From Clostridiales bacterium 38-18 (GTDB lineage: Bacteria; Bacillota; Clostridia; Peptostreptococcales; Acidaminobacteraceae), in NCBI GenBank assembly GCA_001897605.1, contig MKTL01000006.1:287780-351779 (forward strand): a DNA stretch of 64,000 nt, in the 5' to 3' direction. The first letter of the stretch is position 1. Each line of letters starts with the position of its first letter. Both the position numbers and the translations under genes were made by a program. The notes below the pieces were generated by a model. It saw only the letters and a list, made by a program, of their open reading frames with translations. It was not told the origin of the DNA and ran no database searches. Shown here one piece after another: positions 32,405 to 41,480 of this stretch.

Positions 32405-34195
32405 ATGAGCATAAAAAATGATGGGAATATATTCGACTACATTCTAGAGCATGTCAATCTAGTCGATGTCATTTCCGGATATATTACGGTAGAACGTTCC
32501 GGTAGAAATTATAAAGCTTTGTGCCCATTTCATAATGAAAAGACAGCATCGTTTATTATTTCAGAAGAAAAACAGCTTTTTCACTGTTTTGGTTGTGGTG
32601 CAGCAGGAAATGCTATTGGATTCATAACTCAATATGAGAATTTAGATAGTATTGATGCTGTAGAATTTTTAGCAGATAAGTACAACATCGATATTTCACA
32701 GTTTGCACGAGGTGGTCAAAAAAACACTGGTCAATTAACAAGGTATTATGATATATTAAGAGACGCGGCTGTTTTTTATTATAAGAATCTTAGATCACAC
32801 CCAGAAGCATTAAAGTACTTGGAAAATAGAGGCTTGCATTTAGATGTAATCAAGCAATTTGGTATAGGCTTTTCAAGTGATGCATGGGCAGATTTGTTGA
32901 AATCACTATCACAAAAATACAGTCAAAAAGATTTAGAAAGTGTCGGATTGATTATTCCCAATAAAGATCATAGTAGTTATTATGATCGATTTAGGAATAG
33001 AGTCATTTTTCCAATTATCAATCCGAAGGGGAAAGTAATCGGTTTTGGCGGTCGAGTTATGGATCAGTCCTTACCAAAATATTTAAATTCTCCAGAAACT
33101 GAAGTTTTTAATAAAAGCCAAACCTTATATGGATTAAATCTTGCTAAAAATAATTTGGCTGACAAAAAACAGTTGATTATCGCAGAAGGATATATGGACG
33201 TTATTGCGCTTCACACCTATGGTTTTACAAATGCTGTTGCGACTTTAGGAACAGCCCTTACGACAGAGCATGCAAGATTAATGCGTCGATATGCAGATGA
33301 AGTTATCATATGCTATGACTCAGATTTTGCAGGACAAAAAGCAACGCTACGAAGTCTTGATGTTCTTGAGGGCATCATCGATAAGGTACGAATTATTGTG
33401 CTAGGTGAAAATTTAGACCCAGATGAATTTTTAAAGAAATATGGCAACGACCGATTTAAAGAAAAAATCGATACTGCAATTACGGCAACAGAATATCGAC
33501 TTAATCATTTAATGCAGGGCTTTAATCTAAATAATGATCAAGAAAAAATTGAATTTCTTTCAAAAGCGGTTGTAGTCATTGGAAAACTAGCAAATGCTTT
33601 TGAGAAAAATCTATATATCGATAATTTGTCCTCCCAGTTAAACGTCAGTCGAGAACTAATTGCCCAAGAGGTTTATAAGGACAATTATAATGCCAATATC
33701 CAATATGGGTTTAGGGGTAAATCAGTTGCTCAAGAGCCGATTACAAAGCTGACAAATGACAAGAAGGCTTATCTAGAAAAACAGTTAATCACTTACTTTG
33801 TCAATCGATATGACGAATTATCTGATATTCAAAAGAAGTTAATCAGTTCTTTTAGATTTACTGAAGATTTGCAAAACATTGTTGATACGGTTGTCACTTA
33901 TTTTGAAAGAAACGAACAATTTTCACTTCAAAATATTATTGAAAATGCAGATATAGATGTATCAACTGGCCTAATTGATCTTATGAACAATCAATTGGAA
34001 TCGTATGAACATTATGATATTGAACTTATCTTAAATAATCTAATAGCCTTAACACTAGACGAAGAAATTAATACGCTTAAATCGAGGTTAAAAGAATCAG
34101 AGGAGCCATCGAAGATTCAACAGCTGATTCAGCAAAAAATCATTGAAAAACAGGCAATAACATTAAAAATCAGAAACCATAAATTAAAAAATTGA
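32405..34195 (+). CDS. dnaG: DNA primase
   Basis: CPFHNEKTASFIISEEKQLFHCFGCGAAGN zinc finger; TOPRIM IIAEGYMDVIAL. Confidence 0.97.
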   Translation: MSIKNDGNIFDYILEHVNLVDVISGYITVERSGRNYKALCPFHNEKTASFIISEEKQLFHCFGCGAAGNAIGFITQYENLDSIDAVEFLADKYNIDISQFARGGQKNTGQLTRYYDILRDAAVFYYKNLRSHPEALKYLENRGLHLDVIKQFGIGFSSDAWADLLKSLSQKYSQKDLESVGLIIPNKDHSSYYDRFRNRVIFPIINPKGKVIGFGGRVMDQSLPKYLNSPETEVFNKSQTLYGLNLAKNNLADKKQLIIAEGYMDVIALHTYGFTNAVATLGTALTTEHARLMRRYADEVIICYDSDFAGQKATLRSLDVLEGIIDKVRIIVLGENLDPDEFLKKYGNDRFKEKIDTAITATEYRLNHLMQGFNLNNDQEKIEFLSKAVVVIGKLANAFEKNLYIDNLSSQLNVSRELIAQEVYKDNYNANIQYGFRGKSVAQEPITKLTNDKKAYLEKQLITYFVNRYDELSDIQKKLISSFRFTEDLQNIVDTVVTYFERNEQFSLQNIIENADIDVSTGLIDLMNNQLESYEHYDIELILNNLIALTLDEEINTLKSRLKESEEPSKIQQLIQQKIIEKQAITLKIRNHKLKN

Positions 34196-34210
34196 AAGGA
34201 GGCAATTCAA

Positions 34211-35443
34211 TTGAGCGAAAAATTGAATGCCAAAAACCAAGAATTAGTAAAAGCACTTATTAAAAAGGGAAAGAAAAATGGTAGCTTATCCTACAAAGAG
34301 ATACAAGACAAGCTTTCAGAACTTGAAATCGATAAAGATCAAATCGAAGAAATTTACGAAGCGTTTAGTGCTATGGATATTACTATCATTTCTGACGACG
34401 ATGAGGATGAAGACAGCTCTGATCAGGATGACGATATAGATGATATAGATCTTGATGATTTAGAAGAAATCGAAGATTTAGATGATTTAGATGATTTAGA
34501 TGATCTTGATGATTTAGATGATCTCGATGATATAGATAATTTAGACGAAGATGAATCCGATGAGGACGAAGACGACGAGGATAAGGCAATCGATATTTCT
34601 GTGCCAAAAGGTATCAATATCGATGACCCAGTTCGTATGTATTTGAAAGAAATTGGAGAGGTGGCACTATTATCAGGCGATGAAGAGGTTGAACTCGCAA
34701 AACGCATGGCAAATGGCGATGAAGATGCTAAGAAGAAGCTTTGTGAAGCGAATCTTCGACTTGTAGTAAGTATCGCTAAAAAATATGTTGGTAGAGGAAT
34801 GCTTTTCCTTGACTTAATTCAAGAGGGTAATTTGGGCCTTATCAAAGCAGTTGAAAAATTTGACTGGACGAAAGGGTTTAAGTTTTCAACCTATGCAACC
34901 TGGTGGATCAGACAAGCGATTACACGTGCAATAGCAGACCAAGCAAGAACCATTCGTATTCCTGTCCACATGGTTGAGACCATCAATAAATTAATTCGCG
35001 TTCAAAGACAACTCCTACAAGAGTATGGTCGTGAACCACTTCCAGAAGAGATTGCAAAGGAAATGGACATGACAGTAGAAAAGGTAAGAGAGATTTTAAA
35101 AATTGCTCAAGAGCCAGTATCTTTGGAAACACCAATAGGTGAGGAAGAGGATTCACATCTTGGTGACTTTATTCCGGATAATGACGCACCAGCGCCTGCT
35201 GATGCTGCGGCGTTTTCTATGCTAAAGGAACAATTAATGGAGGTACTTGAAACGTTAACGCCTAGAGAACAAAAAGTTCTTAAGCTACGATTTGGGCTTG
35301 AGGATGGTAGAGCGCGTACACTTGAAGAGGTGGGCAAAGAATTCGATGTAACACGTGAAAGAATAAGACAAATCGAAGCAAAAGCTCTTAGAAAGCTTAA
35401 GCATCCAAGTAGAAGTAAAAAACTCAAAGATTATTTAGAATAG
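34211..35443 (+). CDS. rpoD: RNA polymerase primary sigma factor (RpoD/SigA)
   Basis: [57 protein letters not shown]; follows dnaG. Confidence 0.98.
   Translation: MSEKLNAKNQELVKALIKKGKKNGSLSYKEIQDKLSELEIDKDQIEEIYEAFSAMDITIISDDDEDEDSSDQDDDIDDIDLDDLEEIEDLDDLDDLDDLDDLDDLDDIDNLDEDESDEDEDDEDKAIDISVPKGINIDDPVRMYLKEIGEVALLSGDEEVELAKRMANGDEDAKKKLCEANLRLVVSIAKKYVGRGMLFLDLIQEGNLGLIKAVEKFDWTKGFKFSTYATWWIRQAITRAIADQARTIRIPVHMVETINKLIRVQRQLLQEYGREPLPEEIAKEMDMTVEKVREILKIAQEPVSLETPIGEEEDSHLGDFIPDNDAPAPADAAAFSMLKEQLMEVLETLTPREQKVLKLRFGLEDGRARTLEEVGKEFDVTRERIRQIEAKALRKLKHPSRSKKLKDYLE
34474..34545 (+). repeat. 9-bp in-frame tandem repeat (GATGATTTA-like; encodes (LDD)n) inside rpoD
   Basis: gatttagatgatttagatgatttagatgatcttgatgatttagatgatctcgatgat. 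Confidence 0.9.
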
Positions 35444-35469
35444 ATGCATCGACAATAGCTTTAATGATC

Positions 35470-35504
35470 AATAGAATTTGAGTTCGCTCAAATTCTATTT
35501 TTTT
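35470..35504 (+). terminator. Intrinsic terminator after rpoD
   Basis: AATAGAATTTGAG-TTCG-CTCAAATTCTATTTTTTT. Confidence 0.9.
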
Positions 35505-35531
35505 AAATTCATTAATACAATGAGGTGAAAC

Positions 35532-36350
35532 TTGGAAAGAATAAAAGTATCTAATAGAATCAAAAAACTTGCCAATCAGATTGAACAGCTACCGATAACG
35601 ATATCAAGATTTGCTGACATAGGAACTGACCATGGATATCTGCCGTTTGAATTGCTAAATAGAGGGGTAATAAAATCAAGTATTTTGTGCGATGTAAATG
35701 AGGGGCCACTTCAAAATGCAAAGCAAACCTTTAAAGGGTCGAAATCTTCAACTGACTTTCGACTTGGATCAGGGCTTGAACCATTAAACAAGGGCGAAGT
35801 GGATGCCGTTGCAATTGCAGGTATGGGTGGCGGTTTAATCATTGATTTATTAAGCTGTGATTTAGAAAAAACGAAATCCTATCCCATTTTGCTTTTACAG
35901 CCTATGACAGAGCAGGATCGATTAAGAGCATGGTTACTTGAAAATAGATTCATCATTTTATGGGATAATTTCTTTATAGATTTGAACAAGCAATATGAGG
36001 TCATCATGGTTTATAATCCCGATTGCACTCTTGAAGATGTTGGATCGAGCACAGCCAATATAAGCCTAAGTGCATCGCATTTAAGAACCGTTTTTAGTAA
36101 CATCAATGACAATCAATTTAAAAATCCGACTGAGGATTTGGAATTTGGTTTTAGCATTAACTTGGCAGAAGTTGAAAACTATCGTAGTTTTTTAGTGTTT
36201 AAGAAACAAAAGTATTTCAATGTTCTCTCAAAAATATCAAAAGAGGAACATGGAGAGATATACACTGCTACTCAAAAGAAGCTAGATACGATCGACCAAA
36301 TAGAAAAAGCGTTAGATATCATCAAAATAACTAAAGATGAATCCTCATGA
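35532..36350 (+). CDS. trmK: tRNA (adenine(22)-N1)-methyltransferase TrmK
   Basis: RIKKLANQIEQLPITISRFADIGTDHGYLPFELLNRG; AIAGMGGGLI; TTG start with RBS gaggtg. Confidence 0.9.
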   Translation: MERIKVSNRIKKLANQIEQLPITISRFADIGTDHGYLPFELLNRGVIKSSILCDVNEGPLQNAKQTFKGSKSSTDFRLGSGLEPLNKGEVDAVAIAGMGGGLIIDLLSCDLEKTKSYPILLLQPMTEQDRLRAWLLENRFIILWDNFFIDLNKQYEVIMVYNPDCTLEDVGSSTANISLSASHLRTVFSNINDNQFKNPTEDLEFGFSINLAEVENYRSFLVFKKQKYFNVLSKISKEEHGEIYTATQKKLDTIDQIEKALDIIKITKDESS

Positions 36351-36364
36351 AAAGGAGTATAATT

Positions 36365-37144
36365 ATGAACGTAACTGTAGCAGACATATTAAAAGCCATC
36401 GATCAAATAGCGCCTTTTTCAACTGCAGATGATTGGGATAATTCAGGTCTCCTAGTGGGTGATCCAAATAAAATAGTCAATAACGTTCTTTTATCCTTAG
36501 ACGTTACAGAGGAAGTCGTCAATGAAGCGATAACAGGCGGTTATGATTTGATCATCTCACATCACCCTCTTATATTTAAAGGGCTTAAGACGCTAGTTTC
36601 AACAACTTCGCCTGCCAATAGCATTATCAAGCTAATTAAATCAGATATTTCAATTATTTCAGCACATACCAATCTTGACCTTTCTTTTGAGTATGGAATT
36701 AACCGATATCTTGCTGATCAATATGAGCTGAAGGATTTGAGTCGGCTAAACGATGAACAAGGCTATGGGATTATCGGAGAATTCAGTAAAGAGATTTCAG
36801 TAAAAGTGTTTCTAGACAAAACAAAATCAATATTCAACATTCAGACGATCAAATGCACCAATCTAAATGCGACTGAGATTAGTAGGGTTGCTTTATGCTC
36901 TGGTGCTTCAGCTGACTTTATTTCAGATGCCATTCGAAATAGTGTCGATGCATATATTACATCTGATATTAAATATCACGAAGCTCAATCGGTTATTGGA
37001 ACTAAGGTAGCTTTATTTGATGTAGGGCATTTTGAAAGCGAGTTTGTATACTTACATTTTTTAGGAGAAACACTCTCAAAGTGCATAAAAAATGTAGAGT
37101 TTAGTGTTACAACGGCAGAAAAACCATTATTCAGCTATTTGTAA
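36365..37144 (+). CDS. Nif3-like dinuclear metal centre protein (YqfO family)
   Basis: AFSTADDWDNSGLLVG-type motif (APFSTADDWDNSGLLVGDP); SHHPLIFKGLK; ATG 36365 preferred over 36347. Confidence 0.92.
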   Translation: MNVTVADILKAIDQIAPFSTADDWDNSGLLVGDPNKIVNNVLLSLDVTEEVVNEAITGGYDLIISHHPLIFKGLKTLVSTTSPANSIIKLIKSDISIISAHTNLDLSFEYGINRYLADQYELKDLSRLNDEQGYGIIGEFSKEISVKVFLDKTKSIFNIQTIKCTNLNATEISRVALCSGASADFISDAIRNSVDAYITSDIKYHEAQSVIGTKVALFDVGHFESEFVYLHFLGETLSKCIKNVEFSVTTAEKPLFSYL

Positions 37145-37184
37145 GTTAATTTGTTGATTAATTGACAACAGTTATGGAAATATA

Positions 37185-37218
37185 AAAGTGTAAGGAGTAA
37201 AATCCCTATACTTTTTTT
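37185..37218 (+). terminator. Putative intrinsic terminator after Nif3-like gene
   Basis: AAGTGTAAGGA...TCCCTATACTTTTTTT imperfect stem with T-run. Confidence 0.6.
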
Positions 37219-37346
37219 ATATTTAAGGGTATTTCCAATTATCATAGTAATACCGAGATACGGATTTTTATATTAGAAAAAGCTTTAAATGCATATATAA
37301 ACATTTTAAGGATATATATAGCTTAGAATAAGAAAGAGGTGACATT

Positions 37347-37814
37347 ATGTCAAAAAAAATGTGTAAACTTTACTCACTTGCTGAAAAGGAGACTAAGACA
37401 TATACAAAGTATGTATTGCCTGCTAAATATGTCTGTAAAAAATGTGGACGCGTTGCTAACTCAGATGGTTTGCTTTGCAGTCCTAAGGCGATAGAATTAA
37501 AAGAGCATAATGATCAGTCAAAAGATAAAGTTAAGCATAAAAAGACGAAAGACAAGGACGCCGAGGGATGCGATAGAAAGCACAAAAAACACAAAAAACA
37601 CAAAAAACACAAAGAGGATAAGAAGCATAAAAAGCATCAGACTGATCTTAAAGTACAAACTGATATATCGCCTTCAGCACAACCAGCATTGCCTACTTCA
37701 TCTTCATCAATAGAAGCAGAAGCTTTACACAAATATATCATCAAAGCGACATCGGGTCCAAACTCCAAAGAGAAGAAAAGAATAAAAGTGCCAAAATCCA
37801 AGGTTATAAAGTAA
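37347..37814 (+). CDS. Hypothetical Lys/His-rich protein with N-terminal Cys knuckle
   Basis: 155 aa; YVCKKCGRVANSDGLLC then RKHKKHKKHKKHKEDKKHKKHQ; good RBS (aagaggtg). Confidence 0.8.
   Translation: MSKKMCKLYSLAEKETKTYTKYVLPAKYVCKKCGRVANSDGLLCSPKAIELKEHNDQSKDKVKHKKTKDKDAEGCDRKHKKHKKHKKHKEDKKHKKHQTDLKVQTDISPSAQPALPTSSSSIEAEALHKYIIKATSGPNSKEKKRIKVPKSKVIK
37577..37614 (+). repeat. 9-bp in-frame tandem repeat encoding (KKH)n
   Basis: aagcacaaaaaacacaaaaaacacaaaaaacacaaag. Confidence 0.9.
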
Positions 37815-37905
37815 AATTTGTGTAAAGTGCTTAGCTTAAGATACTATTTGTATCAATATAAACGTATAATAGGTTTATAACAAGTCTCTCATATAGGAGT
37901 TCATT

Positions 37906-39417
37906 ATGAATCATCTTTTCGCCGCAATCGATCTGGGATCGAATGCGTTAAAGCTTAAAATTGTACAAGTGATCAATAACCAAATGGAAACCTTGGAGGA
38001 CATCTCTGTACAAATTCCATTAGGAGATGAGGTTTTTCTATCCAATACCATTCAACTCGAAACGGTTAAAGAAGCGGTAGAAACGTTGATTTATTTTAAA
38101 CAGGTGATGGAATCCTATGGCATCGTCGCTTATAAGGCTGTGGGCACAAGTGCTTTTCGTGAAGCAGAAAATGCAAAGAATTTTATAGAAATCATACGTA
38201 TGAAAACGGGTCTTGAGGTTGAAGTCGTAGAAGACACGATGGAGAAATTTCTTACCTATAAATCGATTAGAGATAATGTGTCCAATTATAAGGATATTCG
38301 AAAGAGTGCTTTACTAGTAGAAGTTAACTCTGGTAGCTGTGATGTGAGTATTTATAGTCAGAATAAGCTAATCAAAAATGATGAGATTCGATTGGGGACT
38401 AAGACACTTAAGTACATGCTAATTGAGCTTGAAAAACGTGCAATTAATTATCCTTATGTCCTTAGAGAAATTATTGAGACGCGTACCTCTCACATTTGGC
38501 CAAGTATAGAGGCTAAAAGAATTAAACATTTTATCGCTATTGGCGGAGAGGCTAAACAGGTTAAAGAGATTCTGTTTGGGTCTAAGGCTAATATCTCAAT
38601 GCAAGATTTTAAAGCACTATGTGTGAAGGCGCTTAACAACGATTACGAGCTCCGAAAAAAAGTTGAAGCCAAAGCGGTAAACTGGTATGAATTTTTAGCG
38701 ACCATGGTTTTATACGATGTATTTACTGACTTAGTTGATTCAGAATATCTAACTGTTCCCAATATCTCATTAAGAGATGGTATTCTGGCAGTGCTAATAG
38801 AGCAGGCATACGACTTAAATCGATATAAACACTTTAACAATGATATCTATCATCTTGCCTATGAGATCAGTAAACGATACAAAAGCAGCGAGAGTCATAT
38901 TAAAAATATAGAACATAATGCCTTTATGCTTTTTGAAGGTTTGAAAAAAACGTTTTCATTTAACGAAAGAGATGAAATGCTTTTACGGCTAAGTGCTATA
39001 CTACATGAAATTGGTAAATACACACGTATGAGAGATTATCTTATTACCAGCTATGAAAAGCTCAGTTCTATGGATATCTTTGGTGTAAAGCATAACGAAA
39101 TGCTCATTATCGCACATATTTGTAGACTTATTTCAAGCTCTGAAACAAAGCTGTATCAATTGCCACCAAATAACTTAACTGAGGATGAGCAAATACGTGT
39201 TTTTAAGCTTGCATCTATACTATCCATTTCAGACTCATTAGATAAAGGGAAGAAGCAGCGTATTGAAGTTATTGATACTGTAATCAATGATGATTATTTT
39301 TTCATCAATGTAAAAAGACACTCTGAAACCATACTAGAGGATTGGAGCTTTGAATTTACTATAGACAATTTTGCTAATACCTTTGGAATAATACCAGAAA
39401 TTAAGGATGTGGACTAA
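37906..39417 (+). CDS. Ppx/GppA-like protein with HD-like C-terminal region (possibly degenerate)
   Basis: FAAIDLGSNALKLKIVQV; VGTSAFREAENAKNFIE; full-length 503 aa but altered motifs. Confidence 0.82.
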   Translation: MNHLFAAIDLGSNALKLKIVQVINNQMETLEDISVQIPLGDEVFLSNTIQLETVKEAVETLIYFKQVMESYGIVAYKAVGTSAFREAENAKNFIEIIRMKTGLEVEVVEDTMEKFLTYKSIRDNVSNYKDIRKSALLVEVNSGSCDVSIYSQNKLIKNDEIRLGTKTLKYMLIELEKRAINYPYVLREIIETRTSHIWPSIEAKRIKHFIAIGGEAKQVKEILFGSKANISMQDFKALCVKALNNDYELRKKVEAKAVNWYEFLATMVLYDVFTDLVDSEYLTVPNISLRDGILAVLIEQAYDLNRYKHFNNDIYHLAYEISKRYKSSESHIKNIEHNAFMLFEGLKKTFSFNERDEMLLRLSAILHEIGKYTRMRDYLITSYEKLSSMDIFGVKHNEMLIIAHICRLISSSETKLYQLPPNNLTEDEQIRVFKLASILSISDSLDKGKKQRIEVIDTVINDDYFFINVKRHSETILEDWSFEFTIDNFANTFGIIPEIKDVD

Positions 39418-41474
39418 TGTATTTTAATAGAGAGCTGAGCTGGCTTGAATTTAATAGAAGAGTGTTATATGAAATGGAGGATTTGAAGCAACCATTACTA
39501 GAACGACTTAAGTTTAGTGCTATTTTTTCAACAAACCTAGATGAATTTTTTATGGTCCGTGTTGCTGCGATTAAGAATCAAATTAGTTCAGGCTATGAAG
39601 ATCCAGATCAAACAGGCTATACAGCAAAGCAAAAGCTTGATCTTATTAACGAAAAGGTTTCTGAGCTGGTCACTTTGCAATATGAAAAAACCATGATTCA
39701 GCTTGAAGCTCTAGCTACGAGTGGTATCAAAATCATTCATAAAACTCAGTTCACCTCAGAAATCATCACACAGCTTGAACAAAAATTCAACTTTGAAATT
39801 TTTCCGGTGCTTACACCTATGGCAGTTGACTTTTCTCGTCGTTTTCCATTAATTTCAAATAAAAGTATCTATATCGGTGTACGCCTTATGATCGGTATGG
39901 AATCTAAATTTGCCCTAGTACAGGTTCCAAATGTGCTTGAACGACTGATTAAGGTTACAAGCTGTAAGGAAAGCACCTGCTTTGTCCTTCTTGAGGATGT
40001 TATAGAAACATTTATCGATAAGCTATTTATCGGTCATCAGGTCATGTCAACCTGTCAATTTCGTGCAACAAGAAACGCAGATCTCAACATCGTTGAAGAT
40101 GAAGCTGAGGACCTGTTAATGGTCATAGAAGAAGCAATTAAGCTCCGTAAGTGGGGAGAAACAGTTCGCCTTGAAATTACGGACAGTTCACAGGATCCTT
40201 GGTTAATGAAGGTGCTAGAGGATGCTTTGCAACTTGATCCAACTCAAATATTTAGAGTGAATGGCATGCTGGATTTAACTTTTTTGATGAAGCTAAAGCC
40301 GCCAAAGGGAAATACTGAGCTTATACGTATGCCCTATAAGCCTAAAAAATATCCACCTATTGATAAAAAGAATCTGTTTAAAGCGATCAAGGATAATGAT
40401 ATTCTATTACACCATCCATTTGAAAGCTTTGATTTGGTCGTCGATTTTATAAAGCAGGCGAGTAAGGATCCACATGTATTGGCGATTAAGCAAACGCTAT
40501 ATCGCGTCAGTGGTGATTCACAAATAATAAAGGCATTAGCAGAAGCAGCAGATAAAGGTAAACAGGTCACCGTTTTAGTTGAGCTAAGAGCAAGGTTTGA
40601 TGAAGAAAATAACATCAACTGGGCTAAAAAGCTCGAGCAAAGAGGGGTTCATGTCATATATGGTATCTATGGCATCAAGACACATTCGAAAATCACACTG
40701 GTTGTAAGGCGTGAGAAGAACAAGATCAAAAGATACTTGCATCTTAGCACAGGTAATTACAATGATCAGACTGCTAAGGTCTATACAGATATGGGGTTAT
40801 TTACTTGTAAGGAATCCTTTGGTACAGATGCTTCTATCTTTTTTAATATGGTATCTGGCTTTGTCACTTCAGTTAATACGAATATTATGAGCGTTGCACC
40901 TTATACACTGAGACAAAAATTCTATGATTTAATCAATCGAGAAATAGGGCATGCAAAGGCTGGAAATACTGCACGTATTGTTGCTAAGATGAACGCATTA
41001 GTAGATCAAGAATTGATCGCTAGGCTGTATGAAGCCTCGAGGGCAGGTGTTAAGATTGAGTTAATGGTGCGAGGTATCTGTACTTTAGTTCCTGGAGTGG
41101 TTGGACTTAGTGATAACATCGTCGTAAAAAGTATCGTAGGTGAGTTTCTTGAGCATAGTCGAATCTTTTATTTTCAAAATCACCGATCACCAGAAATCTA
41201 TTTATCTAGTGCGGATTGGATGACTCGAAATTTAAGCAGACGTGTTGAATTGCTTTTTCCAGTTGAGGACCCAGTTCTTTTTAAAAGAATTTGGTTAACG
41301 CTACAGCTTTATTTTAAAGACAATCAAAAATCATGGACGCTCCTTTCAAACGGAAGCTATAGTAAAACGGTTGCTGAAAAAAATCCTGTACAGGTTCACG
41401 AAGTATTAAAGCATCTGATCTATGAGGACGATGCGGATTACAATAAAAAAATTCAAACTCTATTAGAAAGCTAG
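39417..41474 (+). CDS. ppk1: Polyphosphate kinase 1
   Basis: YFNRELSWLEFNRRVL; IKQTLYRVSGDS; GIKTHSKITLVVRRE; STGNYNDQTAKVYTD; start overlaps previous stop. Confidence 0.96.
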   Translation: MYFNRELSWLEFNRRVLYEMEDLKQPLLERLKFSAIFSTNLDEFFMVRVAAIKNQISSGYEDPDQTGYTAKQKLDLINEKVSELVTLQYEKTMIQLEALATSGIKIIHKTQFTSEIITQLEQKFNFEIFPVLTPMAVDFSRRFPLISNKSIYIGVRLMIGMESKFALVQVPNVLERLIKVTSCKESTCFVLLEDVIETFIDKLFIGHQVMSTCQFRATRNADLNIVEDEAEDLLMVIEEAIKLRKWGETVRLEITDSSQDPWLMKVLEDALQLDPTQIFRVNGMLDLTFLMKLKPPKGNTELIRMPYKPKKYPPIDKKNLFKAIKDNDILLHHPFESFDLVVDFIKQASKDPHVLAIKQTLYRVSGDSQIIKALAEAADKGKQVTVLVELRARFDEENNINWAKKLEQRGVHVIYGIYGIKTHSKITLVVRREKNKIKRYLHLSTGNYNDQTAKVYTDMGLFTCKESFGTDASIFFNMVSGFVTSVNTNIMSVAPYTLRQKFYDLINREIGHAKAGNTARIVAKMNALVDQELIARLYEASRAGVKIELMVRGICTLVPGVVGLSDNIVVKSIVGEFLEHSRIFYFQNHRSPEIYLSSADWMTRNLSRRVELLFPVEDPVLFKRIWLTLQLYFKDNQKSWTLLSNGSYSKTVAEKNPVQVHEVLKHLIYEDDADYNKKIQTLLES

Positions 41475-41480
41475 GCACTT

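Noticed and set aside
34386-34707. Ser-rich and His/Leu-rich - strand ORFs over the rpoD repeat
   Set aside because: Shadow ORFs created by the GATGATTTA repeat in the real rpoD frame
37577-37614. Short tandem repeat considered as CRISPR-like or intergenic repeat
   Set aside because: 9-bp units without spacers and in frame within a coding sequence
37510-37713. 67-aa + strand ORF in another frame of the K/H repeat gene
   Set aside because: Low-complexity shadow of the tandem repeat; no RBS
37841-37870. Possible Pho box or operator upstream of the ppx-like gene
   Set aside because: Only a TATAAT -10 is visible; no phased TTNACA hexamers as seen before the Na/Pi transporter
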